Origin: Acetobacter musti
GTDB lineage: Bacteria; Pseudomonadota; Alphaproteobacteria; Acetobacterales; Acetobacteraceae
Length of the DNA stretch: 64,000 nucleotides
Direction of reading: 5' to 3'
Assembly (NCBI RefSeq): GCF_011516835.1
Contig: NZ_WOTB01000010.1
Span: 88,936-152,935 of the forward strand
Part shown: in pieces, positions 44,733 to 54,384 of the stretch
Position numbering within the stretch: position 1 is the stretch's first letter
Layout: every line of letters begins with the position of its first letter
Position numbers and translations under genes: made by a program
The notes under the pieces: model-generated
What the model was told of the DNA's origin: nothing
Seen by the model: only the letters and a program-made list of their open reading frames with translations
Databases searched by the model: none

Positions 44733-44750
44733 GAGATTCCCCCTCCAGGA

Positions 44751-44777
44751 TATAAGCGACACTAATAGTCCCTTATA
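44751..44777. promoter_or_regulatory. Palindrome upstream of the transporter-aldolase pair
   Basis: TATAAG-N15-CTTATA, with inner GAC/GTC, follows the LysR stop and precedes the transporter gene by about 100 bases. LysR proteins usually bind imperfect dyads of this kind, so it is a candidate activator site for the two genes. Confidence 0.45.
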
Positions 44778-44878
44778 ACGATAATAACCTCCCCGAAACG
44801 ATCTGATCCCGATATGACTGAGACCTGCCCGATAATCGCCGGGCGGACCGGATGCGGAGCATCAGCGGGAGCCGGGTC

Positions 44879-46177
44879 ATGCTGAAAACAGACCGTCACA
44901 TGATACGCGCATGCGCATCGTCCTTCGTCGGGACGGCTCTTGAGTTCTATGATTACTATGTCTACGCCCTCGCCTCCTCTCTGATCCTCGGCAGGGTTTT
45001 CTTTCCTTCCTCCAGCCCGCTCGTAACGGATCTGAATGCCTACGGCACGCTCGCCGCAGGTTTTCTGGCGCGCCCCTTTGCCGGAATGCTGTGCGGAATG
45101 ATGGGAGATCGTTACGGCAGAAAGAAAGTTCTCACACTCACCGTCGTGGGGATGGGAGCGGCCACAACGGCAATCGGACTCGTGCCAGGCTACGCGTCGA
45201 TCGGTTTTGCGGCGCCGGTCCTGCTGGTGCTTCTCCGCATTATGCAGGGACTGGCCGTGGGAGGCGAATGGGGCGGCGCGGTCTTGCTGGCCAGTGAGCA
45301 CGCGCCGGAGCGATGGAAAATCTTCGCGGCCTCGTTTCCTCAGCTGGGCAGTCCCGCGGGAATGCTGATGGCCCTGGCGTCGTTCCGGGGGGCGACCGCT
45401 CTGGGAACCAGTGCGTTTACGGACTGGGCATGGCGTATTCCGTTTCTGCTGGGCGGGCTGATTGCCCTGGGCTGCTTTATTCTGCGCCGTCAGGTCGAGG
45501 AGACGCCGGATTTTCTTGCCGCGCGCAGGGAATCGCGGACAAGCCGCGAGATGCTTCCGGTCCGGCTTGCCGGGCAATGGGGACGGATTTTCTATGCAGG
45601 TCTGGCGGTGATCGTCGGCAGCGCGGGGTTTTTCTTCGTCAACACGTTTCTGCTCGGTTACGCACCCGTTTATATGCACGTATCGCGCCAGTTCATGCTG
45701 GATGCGATGCTGATCGCGACGGTGCTGCAGTTTCTGACACAGCCACTGGCGGCATGGATCGCGCAGAAAACAGGAGAAATCCGGTTTCTTCTGACTGTCG
45801 CCGGACTCTGTGTTCTCCTGCCGTTTCCGATGTTTCGTGCTCTGGAAACGCATCGTTTCCTGCCAGCCGCCATCGCGATTTCAGCGACAGTTGTTTCCCT
45901 GTCGGCATTTTACGCTGCCGTGGCCGGGTTTCTGGCGAATGCGTTTCCGGCCCGCGTGCGCTACACGGCGATTTCCATTGCCTACCAGACGAGCGCTTCT
46001 CTTGTGACCGGCATGACGCCGATTGCCGGCACGCTGATCGCATCGCGGTTCAGGACCGACTGGACACCGCTCGCACTGTTTTTTTCCGCCATGGCGGTGT
46101 GTTCCATGGCGGGCGTGGCCGGTCTGGCCCGATCCTGCGCGGAGTCACCCGAACCCGTTGTCCTGAAAGGACTCTGA
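44879..46177 (+). CDS. MFS transporter of the metabolite:H+ symporter (MHS) family
   Basis: A 432-residue, 12-helix permease. The family signatures are ATALEFYDYYVYA-like sequence (SSFVGTALEFYDYYVYALAS), the loop GDRYGRKKVLTLTVV and LLRIMQGLAVGGEWGGAVLL. MHS members carry citrate, shikimate, proline/betaine or alpha-ketoglutarate. The start at 44879 has GGGAG before it and is preferred over 44852. It lies four bases before the aldolase gene, so the pair likely imports and cleaves one small organic acid or hydroxy compound. Confidence 0.87.
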   Translation: MLKTDRHMIRACASSFVGTALEFYDYYVYALASSLILGRVFFPSSSPLVTDLNAYGTLAAGFLARPFAGMLCGMMGDRYGRKKVLTLTVVGMGAATTAIGLVPGYASIGFAAPVLLVLLRIMQGLAVGGEWGGAVLLASEHAPERWKIFAASFPQLGSPAGMLMALASFRGATALGTSAFTDWAWRIPFLLGGLIALGCFILRRQVEETPDFLAARRESRTSREMLPVRLAGQWGRIFYAGLAVIVGSAGFFFVNTFLLGYAPVYMHVSRQFMLDAMLIATVLQFLTQPLAAWIAQKTGEIRFLLTVAGLCVLLPFPMFRALETHRFLPAAIAISATVVSLSAFYAAVAGFLANAFPARVRYTAISIAYQTSASLVTGMTPIAGTLIASRFRTDWTPLALFFSAMAVCSMAGVAGLARSCAESPEPVVLKGL

Positions 46178-46181
46178 CCCG

Positions 46182-46934
46182 ATGACCCACACATCTTATT
46201 CTGCTGAAGAATGGACGGCGCGCTGTGAACTGGCGGCGCTGTATCGCCTGATTGCATTCTATCGCATGACCGATCTGGTGGACACGCATGTGTCCCTGCG
46301 CATTCCCGGTGATGACCAGCATTTTCTGATCAACCGTTATGGCGTGGCGTTTGACCGGATGCGGGCAAGCGATCTCGTGCGGGTTGATAAATCCGGTGTC
46401 GTCCAGGACATGACATTTACGGATCTTGCCATCAACGCGGCGGGTTTTGTTATTCACTCGGCCGTTCATCAGGCGCGCGACGATATGGCATGCGTCATTC
46501 ACACACACACGTCAGCAGGTGTCGCCGTCTCGGCGCAAAAACAGGGGCTTCTTCCGATCAGCCAGCATGCTCTCAAGTATTATGGCAAGCTGTCCTATCA
46601 TACTTATGAAGGAATCGCGCTCTCTCCGGAGGAGCGGGAGCGGCTTGTTGCCGATCTTGGTCCGAACCGGGCGATGATTCTGCGAAATCACGGACTGCTC
46701 GCCGGCGGACCTGGCGTGAAACACGCATTCCATGAAATCTATATGCTTGAACGCGCCTGCCAGATTCAGGTCCAGGCCCTGTCGGGCGGGTGCGAACTTT
46801 CCATCCCGTCGGACGAAATATGCAGACGAACAGCACAGCAGTTTGTACGTGATGACAGCGAACACATTATTTCCATTGCGTGGGACGCGGCGCTCAGTCT
46901 GATTGACGACCAGAAGGCGTCTTACACGTCGTAA
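46182..46934 (+). CDS. Class II aldolase/adducin family protein (second copy)
   Basis: A 250-residue protein of the same family as the one at 10458. Metal-site histidines are in VIHTHTSAGVAVS, and the C-terminal metal/phosphate contact in ILRNHGLLAGG. Like several family members it has the HSAVHQARDDM segment. It is translationally close to the MHS transporter and probably cleaves, decarboxylates or epimerises the imported substrate. The two aldolases differ clearly in sequence and are not a recent duplication. Confidence 0.85.
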   Translation: MTHTSYSAEEWTARCELAALYRLIAFYRMTDLVDTHVSLRIPGDDQHFLINRYGVAFDRMRASDLVRVDKSGVVQDMTFTDLAINAAGFVIHSAVHQARDDMACVIHTHTSAGVAVSAQKQGLLPISQHALKYYGKLSYHTYEGIALSPEERERLVADLGPNRAMILRNHGLLAGGPGVKHAFHEIYMLERACQIQVQALSGGCELSIPSDEICRRTAQQFVRDDSEHIISIAWDAALSLIDDQKASYTS

Positions 46935-47512
46935 ATGAAGCCCCGGCAGCCATGTCTGCCGATGATTTGCAGCACGAAAAAACCGCTGTGACCGGATTTA
47001 TGAAAAAGAGAGCCATGACATCGCAAAGATCGTGTCTGGTCATGAAGACTGGAGAGACAATGAATTTTCAGATCTGGCATGACACCTTCAGGGAAATTCT
47101 TCATACGGGAGAACAGCCCCACTTTTCCCGGATCGAAAGGCATCCTCCGCACGGATGCGCAGATGGACTGCTTTCCAAAACATCTTTCATAAACCAGAGC
47201 AGTCCTTCCGGACTACATGAATACGGAGCGCACCCGCATTCCGATGGCGGAGTCTGTGCTCAGGATCTTCCTTTACGTGTTCCTGGCACGAAACCTGTCA
47301 TTCGGAGAGAAAACATTCTGTCACTTCCATAACATCCCATATTCAGCCATCCTGTAATTATTTCGATATCGTAATATTTAAGCCGGTCAGATTCTTTCCT
47401 GAAAATTACATTTGGAGCCCCTCCACGCTGCACCCGGTTTCTCTTTTTCGTTTTTCGTTCTGTTCTCGTAATTTTCCTTTTCCTGCGGTAATACTGTGAA
47501 GGGACTCATGTA
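46935..47512. other. 578-bp gap upstream of the TonB-dependent receptor
   Basis: An AT-rich imperfect palindrome centred on CGATATCG lies at about 47355-47381 and may be the receptor promoter or operator. A small hairpin GCATCC-N7-GGATGC is at 47140-47158. A frame of up to 126 codons (46952-47332) has a ribosome site before an internal ATG at 47060, but no recognisable domain; I do not call it. Confidence 0.5.
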
Positions 47513-49936
47513 ATGGGCGTCAGCAAAGCTTTGTGTTCCGGCGTTATTGCATTGTGCAGCGCGACATTTCTTTCAGGTATGCTTATACCCGATACGGCCG
47601 TTGCGGCGACCGGCGCTCCGGCGCGTCACAAGCCGCGGGTGAAACATTCCGTCCCCTCTTCCGGGAACGGAGCGCGGCCCGCAGTCGCAACCAGGCCCCA
47701 CCCGCCGCGCAGCAAAGAAGCGGACGGACAGCCTGAAACCGTTCGCGTCAGCACGGCACGTCGCATGCATGGCGGCGGACTGCTGCAGTTCAGTGCCGCC
47801 CCGCAGGCGTCGAGCATTGTTTCCGCCGAGTATATCAGCAAACAGTCCGCAGGACAGAGCCCGCTTTCGCTTGTCCAGATGTCGCCAGGAGCAAATTTCT
47901 CATCCGGCGATGCTTTCGGGCTGAGCAATCAGAGTTCGATTTCCGTCCGGGGACTGGCGCAGACGGAACTGGGTTATCTCTTCGAGGGCGTTCAGATGAA
48001 CGATTCCGGAAGTCAGACAGCCAACTCTTCCGAATGGGTCGATTCAGAGAATATGAAGGCGATCGAGATCTATCAGGGCGCGGGGCATCTTGACGCCCCT
48101 GTCGTAACGGCGTCCGGCGGCATCATCTCGGTTCAGATGAGCGACCCGGCTGAGCGGCGACGGGCGATGCTGACGGAAAGTTACGGCAGCTATCAGACGA
48201 ACCGCCAGTTCGCGCGCTATGACACGGGGGAAATCGGCAATACCGGCCTGAAGGCGTTTGTATCGGCGTCTTATCTGTCCAGTAAGCTCTCACGCGGGGC
48301 CGGACGCAACCAGCGCGTTCATACCGATTTCGGATTCCGAAAGGACTGGCAGGAAAATTTCATCAAACTGTCCGGATCTTACAACAATGACCGTCGCGGA
48401 AGCTATACGACACCGACGATGGCGCAGTGGAACGAGTATGGAGACCAGTATAACCGCAATAACTCATACACTTTCGGAGATACGAATTACTGGAGACTGA
48501 ATAAACTCGGTTTCCATCATCTTCTGCTCTCGATGCAGTCTCACTTCAGACTTGATGAGCATTTCGATGCCGAGGCATCACCGTATTTCTATCACGGAGG
48601 CGGCTACCTCTCCGGCGGCGGCACCTATAACGTCAGCGGGAATTACAGAGGCACTGAATATTACCCAGGCGCGGTCAATGTTCCCTATTCACAGGACGGG
48701 AAGTTTACCGGCCTGTCGGGCTGGAACGGACACGAGCTCTGGAGCGGATTCAACGGAAAAGTTCACTACCATACCGGGCATAATCTTCTGACAGTGGGGT
48801 ACTGGTATCAGTATTCGTATTATCACACCGACAGCCCGGTAACGGCACTGAACGAGGATGGCACCGCGGCCAGCATGTGGGGCGGCTATACGCTGCGTCT
48901 TCCCGACGGAAAGCAGCTCGAAACTTACAACTATGCCGCCTCGACCCAGACGAATGCCGTCTATCTTCAGGACGAACTCAAACTCCTGAACGACCGTCTT
49001 CTCCTGCAGGCGGGCTTCAAATATGTAATCAGCTCCCGTAACGGCAAGGACTTCATGCCAGGTCCGCAGCACAGAATCTCGACATACTCGACCGTTCCGC
49101 TGCCACGGGTCGGAGCGACTTACAAAATCACGAAAAACGATGTGGTTTTCATCGACGGCACAACGGGCTTCAAGATTCCGGCGACGACCAGCGCGTTCAA
49201 TCAGTACAGTATAACGACGGGAGCCATTACGCAGGTCGGGAATCCCGATCTGAAAAACGAGTATTCCATCTCGGAAGAAGTCGGTTACCGCCACAACGGG
49301 TTCATCAGCGGCGCAATTACGTTTTTCAATTACAATTTCACCAATCATCAGATCGCGACAAGCGCCTATGTCGGCAATTCGCAGACTCTTACAACGAGCT
49401 ATCTCAATGTCGGCGGCATGACCACGCGCGGCGTCGACGTCGAGCTTGGAACGGCGCCGATTCACCATTTCTCTCCCTATGTTTCAGGCGAGTTTCTGGA
49501 TGCGAAGCTTGATAACAATGTCCGGAAGGGCAGTGATTACCTGCAGACCAAAGGAAAAAATGCGCCTCTGACCCCGCGCTGGATGGCGGCGGTGGGTCTT
49601 CAGTATGATGACGGCCATTTCTTCGGCAGCGCCCGCATCAAAGTGACCGGCTCGCAATATTCGACGCTGATGAATGATGAGAAAATTCCGGAATATGTAA
49701 CCTGCGATATCGGTGTTGGATATAAATGGAGCCAGCTCTGGTATCTGAAAAATCCGAATATCCGACTGAATTTCATTAATGTCGGGAACGCGAAATACCT
49801 CTCCGGCGCGGCAGCTCTTCAGACCAACGCAAAAGCAACGAAAGGAATATTCGGCTCAACAATCGCAGGCTCATCGCCCTCGTACTACATAGGATCGCCG
49901 TTCGCGATGATGTTCACTGTGGCGACCGAGCTTTGA
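47513..49936 (+). CDS. TonB-dependent outer-membrane receptor
   Basis: An 807-residue receptor with a signal peptide (ending AVAA), a Pro/Arg-rich linker and a plug domain (LSLVQMSPGANFSSG, QSSISVRGLAQTELGYLFEG). The beta-barrel has many aromatic-rich strands and ends in FAMMFTVATEL. There is AAGGGA before the ATG. The ligand is unknown: no siderophore genes or FecR/sigma pair lie beside it. Codon usage is more AT-rich than the metabolic genes. A sugar, metal complex or cobalamin are all possible. Confidence 0.9.
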   Translation: MGVSKALCSGVIALCSATFLSGMLIPDTAVAATGAPARHKPRVKHSVPSSGNGARPAVATRPHPPRSKEADGQPETVRVSTARRMHGGGLLQFSAAPQASSIVSAEYISKQSAGQSPLSLVQMSPGANFSSGDAFGLSNQSSISVRGLAQTELGYLFEGVQMNDSGSQTANSSEWVDSENMKAIEIYQGAGHLDAPVVTASGGIISVQMSDPAERRRAMLTESYGSYQTNRQFARYDTGEIGNTGLKAFVSASYLSSKLSRGAGRNQRVHTDFGFRKDWQENFIKLSGSYNNDRRGSYTTPTMAQWNEYGDQYNRNNSYTFGDTNYWRLNKLGFHHLLLSMQSHFRLDEHFDAEASPYFYHGGGYLSGGGTYNVSGNYRGTEYYPGAVNVPYSQDGKFTGLSGWNGHELWSGFNGKVHYHTGHNLLTVGYWYQYSYYHTDSPVTALNEDGTAASMWGGYTLRLPDGKQLETYNYAASTQTNAVYLQDELKLLNDRLLLQAGFKYVISSRNGKDFMPGPQHRISTYSTVPLPRVGATYKITKNDVVFIDGTTGFKIPATTSAFNQYSITTGAITQVGNPDLKNEYSISEEVGYRHNGFISGAITFFNYNFTNHQIATSAYVGNSQTLTTSYLNVGGMTTRGVDVELGTAPIHHFSPYVSGEFLDAKLDNNVRKGSDYLQTKGKNAPLTPRWMAAVGLQYDDGHFFGSARIKVTGSQYSTLMNDEKIPEYVTCDIGVGYKWSQLWYLKNPNIRLNFINVGNAKYLSGAAALQTNAKATKGIFGSTIAGSSPSYYIGSPFAMMFTVATEL

Positions 49937-50028
49937 AAACCATGACAGGAAGTGACGAATCACCACCACAGACGGATCAATGCAGCGCCGTCAGGCACAG
50001 GATTCCCCCAAACTAACCCCCTCAGAGA

Positions 50029-50342
50029 CTGCCTAAAAAGCCTCACCGTAAAACCAGCTTTAAATTATAAAGAAGTTTCCGGTGAAGATTTTTTTTCAAA
50101 AAGCTTCAGGAGACGCCGCTTTTTTGAAAAAAGGCGGCACCCAAAAACTTTTCAAAGACTTATCGCTACGCGCATTCTGATCCTGGCTGAAGCGAACAGA
50201 TGGGCAGGCCTCACAAAACCATAACATCATCAGTCTGTTATGAGAATTTTCGTGCATTTTAAAATTTTTGAAACAGCTTCATAAACAAACCAGGACCAAA
50301 AGGGCCACACCCCTTTGCGGGTCTCAGGGCAGCGCCCTGACC
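50029..50342. repeat. Composite intergenic repeat C
   Basis: The left flank (CAGAGACTGCCTAAAAAGCC) leads to a junction repeat at about 50061-50155, GAAGC hairpin first. The shared linker (CCTGGCTGAAGCGAACAGAT) follows, then ATAACATCATCAGTCTGTTAT at 50221-50241, and the second-family hairpin end (AACCAGGACC to GCGCCCTGA). It fills the convergent gap between the TonB receptor and the yellow-family gene. Confidence 0.75.
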
Positions 50343-50347
50343 TCAGA

Positions 50348-51529
50348 TCACTGCCCCCGCGCCGCCGGCGTCAGAGGCGCAATCCGCACCATCACATACG
50401 GCCGCTCCTGCATGTCCCGTCCATCATGAAACACCGGCAGCCGCGACCACTGCCCCACCGTCAGCAACAGCGAATCCCCGTCAAACGCCAGACTGTCCGG
50501 CGCAATCAGACGCGGGTCCTGCGCCACGACCGACAAAGCCCCGTCCTGCGCCCGCCGCACCACCGCATGACGCTCAATATCCGTCAGATAAAGACTGCCA
50601 TCCGGCGCCGTCGCCATCCCGTCCATGATGCCGACCTCGCCCTCATCCTTCACAGCCGCCTCAATCGCAGCTTCGGACGCAGCCGGATCGGACAGCACCG
50701 CCGTCGGCGCACTGTAGAGACGACGGGACGACAGCGGCGACCAGTACAGCCGCGAGGAATCCGCGCTCAGCGCCACCCCGTCCACGCCACCCTGCGCCAC
50801 CGTGGGATGCTCCGGATCATAACGCCCCAGACGCCCGTCCGCCTCCATCACCAGACCCGGCACCGGACTCACCGAAACCGTCTCCGCCAGAATCCGCCGC
50901 GCCCGCCCGCTGGCCAGATCGACAACCACCAGCGCCGGATGCGTCGTCTGAGACGTATCGCTGATATACGCCGTCCCGGCCTCGCCATGCGTCAGATCAA
51001 CCCGCACATCGTTGACATGACTGTCCGGCAGCAGCGCCGGCTCACCCAGCGCATACCGCCGGACAATCCGGTTCGCCTTTGGATCGATATGCAGCAGCGC
51101 CGGCTTCTGCCGCGCCTTACTGCCCGCCCGCGCCCCCTCGTCCAGAAGCCAGAGCTGCCCGTTCCCGTCCACCGTCATGCCCAGCGGCGAAATCATCCGC
51201 CCCTGCGCCCCGGCCGACGGAAACGGCACCAGACCCGAACCCGTCCACACCGCCAGAACCGGCCCGCCATGACGCTGCGCGCTCACCGGCAGCGACAGCA
51301 CAATCCGCCCGTCCGGCAGCCGCGCAATCCCCGACGCCTGCACCTGGGGAAACCGCGCGACAACCGTCACATTCCCCGTCGGCGTCCAGCCGTGATCCAC
51401 ACTGTCATCCGCCCGCGCCACCCCGGACACCGCCCCGGACGCCACCAGCAACGCCCCTGCCGCCGCCACACAGAGCCGGACACATCCCCGGCCAGAACGC
51501 GATCCCGGGATCAGAGAAGACTGTTTCAT
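50348..51529 (-). CDS. Secreted yellow/major-royal-jelly-family protein (L-dopachrome tautomerase-related)
   Basis: A 393-residue protein with a signal peptide (core GCVRLCVAAAGALLVASGA, ends ARA). The beta-propeller-like region has LWLLDEGARAG, NDVRVDLTHGEAGTAYISDTS and DGVALSADSSRLYWSPLSSRRLY, the typical blocks of bacterial MRJP/yellow proteins. Their function in bacteria is unresolved; some bind small ligands, and lactonase-like activity is also proposed for the propeller. The Met at 51529 is used because the signal peptide begins there. It is divergent from the LLM gene at 51886. Confidence 0.8.
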   Translation of the reverse strand: MKQSSLIPGSRSGRGCVRLCVAAAGALLVASGAVSGVARADDSVDHGWTPTGNVTVVARFPQVQASGIARLPDGRIVLSLPVSAQRHGGPVLAVWTGSGLVPFPSAGAQGRMISPLGMTVDGNGQLWLLDEGARAGSKARQKPALLHIDPKANRIVRRYALGEPALLPDSHVNDVRVDLTHGEAGTAYISDTSQTTHPALVVVDLASGRARRILAETVSVSPVPGLVMEADGRLGRYDPEHPTVAQGGVDGVALSADSSRLYWSPLSSRRLYSAPTAVLSDPAASEAAIEAAVKDEGEVGIMDGMATAPDGSLYLTDIERHAVVRRAQDGALSVVAQDPRLIAPDSLAFDGDSLLLTVGQWSRLPVFHDGRDMQERPYVMVRIAPLTPAARGQ

Positions 51530-51885
51530 TATCCGGCTCTCTCTTCCTGCTTCCATCACAAACGCTGCCTTCCTGACACAACATGCCGCCATTCCGAAAC
51601 CGCCCGGCCGCGCCCCGGAGAAAACACCTCCGTGACACCGGAACACCGTCCCGGAAAACACCGCCATCCGGACATGTAGCCTTTTTCGCAACACCATGAA
51701 GCGTATTCTCGTCTTGCCGGCACACCATACGCCTCCTAGCATCCGGTCCGGACTCAGAATGAATACACCCCGTCTCCCTCAGAATCCGTGTCCCGCATTG
51801 TTCCGGAACCAGACCATCAGCAGACCCGGAACAGAAAAAACCCTTGCGCCGAAATGAGCTCTCATATCCTGAAGGATATCGCCAC
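51530..51885. other. Divergent gap before the LLM oxidoreductase cluster
   Basis: This 356-base region must hold the promoters of the MRJP-family gene (minus) and of the LLM oxidoreductase (plus). I see the purine-rich ribosome sites at both ends (AAGGAT before 51886) but no strong dyad, repeat or terminator in between. Confidence 0.5.
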
Positions 51886-52914
51886 ATGACCGCACGCACC
51901 CCGCTCCGCATGGGCGTCATGGATCAGGGCTGGGCGCCCGCCGGATGCGACGACGTCACCGCCCTGCAGAACACGGCGCGGCTCGTGCGCGTGGCGGACG
52001 AGCTCGGCTACGACACAGCCTGGATCGGCGAGCATCACCATCAGCGCCCGGACAAACCCTTCTGGGGACGAATTTCAGCCACGGAAGTATTTCTCGGCTA
52101 TGTCGCGGCGCAGACACGCTCCGTCGCGCTCGGAACCGGCGTGCGGATTCTCGGCACCACGCCGGTCCTGCGCACCGCCGAGGAAATGACCACCCTCGCC
52201 GCCCTCACCGGCGGCCGGGTGGATTTCGGCATCGGATCGGGCTTCGGACAGTTCGGCATGAAAAGCCGCGCGGAACGCATCGCGGAATTCTGCACAACCC
52301 TCGACGAACTGCTCCTCATCCTCCGCGAAAAAGCCCCGGACGGCACCCCGCCCGTCTCCCCTTCCTCCCCCGTCGACATCACGACACGCCTGTGGGCCGC
52401 GGCCCGCGACGAAGGCATGGTGGCGCATCTCGCGAAAACCGATATCAATCTCGTCGTCGGCCAGGCCGAGCCCGCCGTGACACAGGCCGGATATATCCGC
52501 TCATACCGGCAGGCAGGCGGCCGGGGCCGCACACGCGGCGTGCGCCTCGTCTGCGTCGCGCCCACCCGCGCCCAGGCCATCGCCGACAGCGAAAAAGCCG
52601 CGGAACTCTATTATGAGATGTTCAGCCAGATGGCCTATCACAAAGAAGCCGTCAGCAGGGGCCTCATCCGGGAAACCCCCGCCGATCACCAGGAACTCCT
52701 CAGCCAGATCCACTTCATCGCCGGCACGCCCGACGACGTCATCCCACCCCTCGCCGACTACATCGCCACCACCGGCATCAGCCAGCTCGATATCATGGTC
52801 AATATCCCCGGCATGAACCCGGCCCACGCCGAACGCACTCTCCGCCTCGTGCAGACCGAGGTGCGCCCCGCCCTCACCCCCGCATATGCACATACACATG
52901 CGGGGGCGGCATAA
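51886..52914 (+). CDS. LLM-class flavin-dependent oxidoreductase
   Basis: A 342-residue luciferase-like monooxygenase. MGVMDQGWAPAG, DTAWIGEHHHQ and RILGTTPVLRTAEEM are the family's beta-alpha motifs, and GGRVDFGIGSGFGQF is the FMN-phosphate loop. It belongs to the group with MsuD/LuxA-like proteins rather than NtaA. The start at 51886 follows AAGGATATCGCCAC and is preferred over 51844. It is followed after four bases by a LysR regulator. The flavin reductase at 11445 is a possible partner; the substrate is unknown, perhaps a nucleobase or its breakdown product. Confidence 0.87.
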   Translation: MTARTPLRMGVMDQGWAPAGCDDVTALQNTARLVRVADELGYDTAWIGEHHHQRPDKPFWGRISATEVFLGYVAAQTRSVALGTGVRILGTTPVLRTAEEMTTLAALTGGRVDFGIGSGFGQFGMKSRAERIAEFCTTLDELLLILREKAPDGTPPVSPSSPVDITTRLWAAARDEGMVAHLAKTDINLVVGQAEPAVTQAGYIRSYRQAGGRGRTRGVRLVCVAPTRAQAIADSEKAAELYYEMFSQMAYHKEAVSRGLIRETPADHQELLSQIHFIAGTPDDVIPPLADYIATTGISQLDIMVNIPGMNPAHAERTLRLVQTEVRPALTPAYAHTHAGAA

Positions 52915-52918
52915 ATCC

Positions 52919-53848
52919 ATGCGCCCCCGTCTCCACGTCCACCTGACAGCGCTCCGCTACTTCATCGAAACCGCGGATGCCGGCTCGATGCGCACCGCGG
53001 CGGACCGGCTCAGCGTGTCGCCGTCATCCGTCAACCGGCAGATCCTGAAACTCGAAGATCAGCTCGGCTGCAAACTGTTCGACAGAATCAATGACGGCGT
53101 CGCCCTCACCGCCGCCGGCAAGGTCCTGCTCGCCTGCGTGACGCGCGTGGAACACGACCTCGAAACCGCCGCCACCCTGATCGACGACCTTCGCGGCCTG
53201 AAACAGGGTCATATCCACATCGCCTGCGAAGACGGCATCGGCCGCGATTTCCTGCCCGGAACCCTGGCCGCATTCCAGGCCGAGTTTCCTAAAGTCACCT
53301 ACACCATCACCGTCCGTCCCTCCGTCGGCATCTTCAGCATGATCACCGACGGCACCGCCGATATCGGCCTGGCGATGGAACCGCCCGCCCCGGCGGACAT
53401 AAAAGCCGAAGCCGCCGAAATCATGCCGGCAGGCATCATCACCGCGCCAGGACACGCCCTCGCGCATCACCGCACCGTCACGCTGCAGGATCTCGCCCCG
53501 CACCGCCTGATCCACTCCCGCATCGGACTGGGCGGCGTCGCCCTGTTACCCGCCGGCACCGATCAGGAGCCTCCCTTCGTCAACACCAACTCCCCGGATA
53601 TGACCACCAGCCTCGTCCAGGCCGGCCTCGGCATCAGCATCCGCACACCCGTCGGAATCATCAGCGACATCGAAACAGGCCGGATCGTTTTCATTCCCAT
53701 CGCCGAACATCAGGCCAGCCCGCCGAAACTCTGCCTCTACAGCCGCCGGCACCGCGGCCTCTCCATCGCCGCCGAAAAACTGGCGCAGCGTCTCTCCGCC
53801 GACCTCCCGTCCTTCCGCAACCGCGTCCGCGCCCTCGTCACATCCTGA
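52919..53848 (+). CDS. LysR-family transcriptional regulator
   Basis: A 309-residue regulator. The DNA-binding region starts LTALRYFIETADAGSMRTAA and includes SVSPSSVNRQILKLEDQLG. Its effector domain resembles those sensing aromatic or nitrogen metabolites, but the ligand is not evident. The Met at 52919 is preferred because GGGGGCGG precedes it; upstream ATGs lie in the end of the LLM gene. Being inside the operon, it may form an autoregulated unit with the LLM, lyase and permease genes. Confidence 0.85.
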   Translation: MRPRLHVHLTALRYFIETADAGSMRTAADRLSVSPSSVNRQILKLEDQLGCKLFDRINDGVALTAAGKVLLACVTRVEHDLETAATLIDDLRGLKQGHIHIACEDGIGRDFLPGTLAAFQAEFPKVTYTITVRPSVGIFSMITDGTADIGLAMEPPAPADIKAEAAEIMPAGIITAPGHALAHHRTVTLQDLAPHRLIHSRIGLGGVALLPAGTDQEPPFVNTNSPDMTTSLVQAGLGISIRTPVGIISDIETGRIVFIPIAEHQASPPKLCLYSRRHRGLSIAAEKLAQRLSADLPSFRNRVRALVTS

Positions 53849-53865
53849 CATCGGAGGAAATCCAG

Positions 53866-54384
53866 ATGAACACTGCGGCAACAAACAACCCGGCGACACC
53901 CGCTCCCCTCCCGGTCACCGACATCACCGCCGAAACCTTCGCCCCGTTCGGCACCCTGATTCCGCCGGCGGAAGACGGCGTTCCGTTCGGCCCCCAGGAC
54001 GCACAGCTCCACCTCTCCGAAGGCATTCCCCGTTTCTACATCATGCGGATTCCGGGACGCGGCAACGTGATCGACCGCATCACCCGCCACCGAAAGGTCA
54101 CTCAGGTCCTCGCCTCGGCAGGCACAAACCCCTGGCTGATCGCGGTAGCGCCCCCCGACGATCCCGACTCTCCCGACGCCACCCCCGCCCGGGACGCCAT
54201 CCGGGCATTCCGTATCCCGCCCGGCGTCGCCATCATGCTCTTCAGCGGCACCTGGCATGCCGGCCCCCTGTTTGAAAAAGACACCGAAGAAAACTTCTTC
54301 AATCTAGAACTGGCCGACACCAACGTCACCGATCATCACACGGAGGCGCTGTCCCCGCCCTTCGAACTCATCCCCCCGCCCTGA
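53866..54384 (+). CDS. Ureidoglycolate lyase (AllA)-like protein
   Basis: A 172-residue cupin-fold protein of the ureidoglycolate lyase family. Typical blocks are ITAETFAPFGTLIPP, FYIMRIPGRG, RHRKVTQVLAS and the cupin strand VAIMLFSGTWHAGPLF. AllA splits ureidoglycolate to glyoxylate and urea in allantoin degradation. The ribosome site is CGGAGGAAA. It sits between LysR and a nucleobase permease, which fits purine or hydantoin breakdown. No allantoinase or uricase is in the window, so another ureido acid is possible. Confidence 0.8.
   Translation: MNTAATNNPATPAPLPVTDITAETFAPFGTLIPPAEDGVPFGPQDAQLHLSEGIPRFYIMRIPGRGNVIDRITRHRKVTQVLASAGTNPWLIAVAPPDDPDSPDATPARDAIRAFRIPPGVAIMLFSGTWHAGPLFEKDTEENFFNLELADTNVTDHHTEALSPPFELIPPP

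Noticed and set aside
46952..47332. Frame of 126 codons before the TonB receptor
   Set aside because: There is a GGAGAG before an internal ATG at 47060, but no recognisable domain, irregular composition and no coupling to neighbours. It could be real, but I cannot support it.
50315..51679. Plus-strand frame of 454 codons opposite the yellow-family gene
   Set aside because: The translation is Arg/His/Pro-rich with no fold; it is the complement of a real gene with a clear signal peptide.
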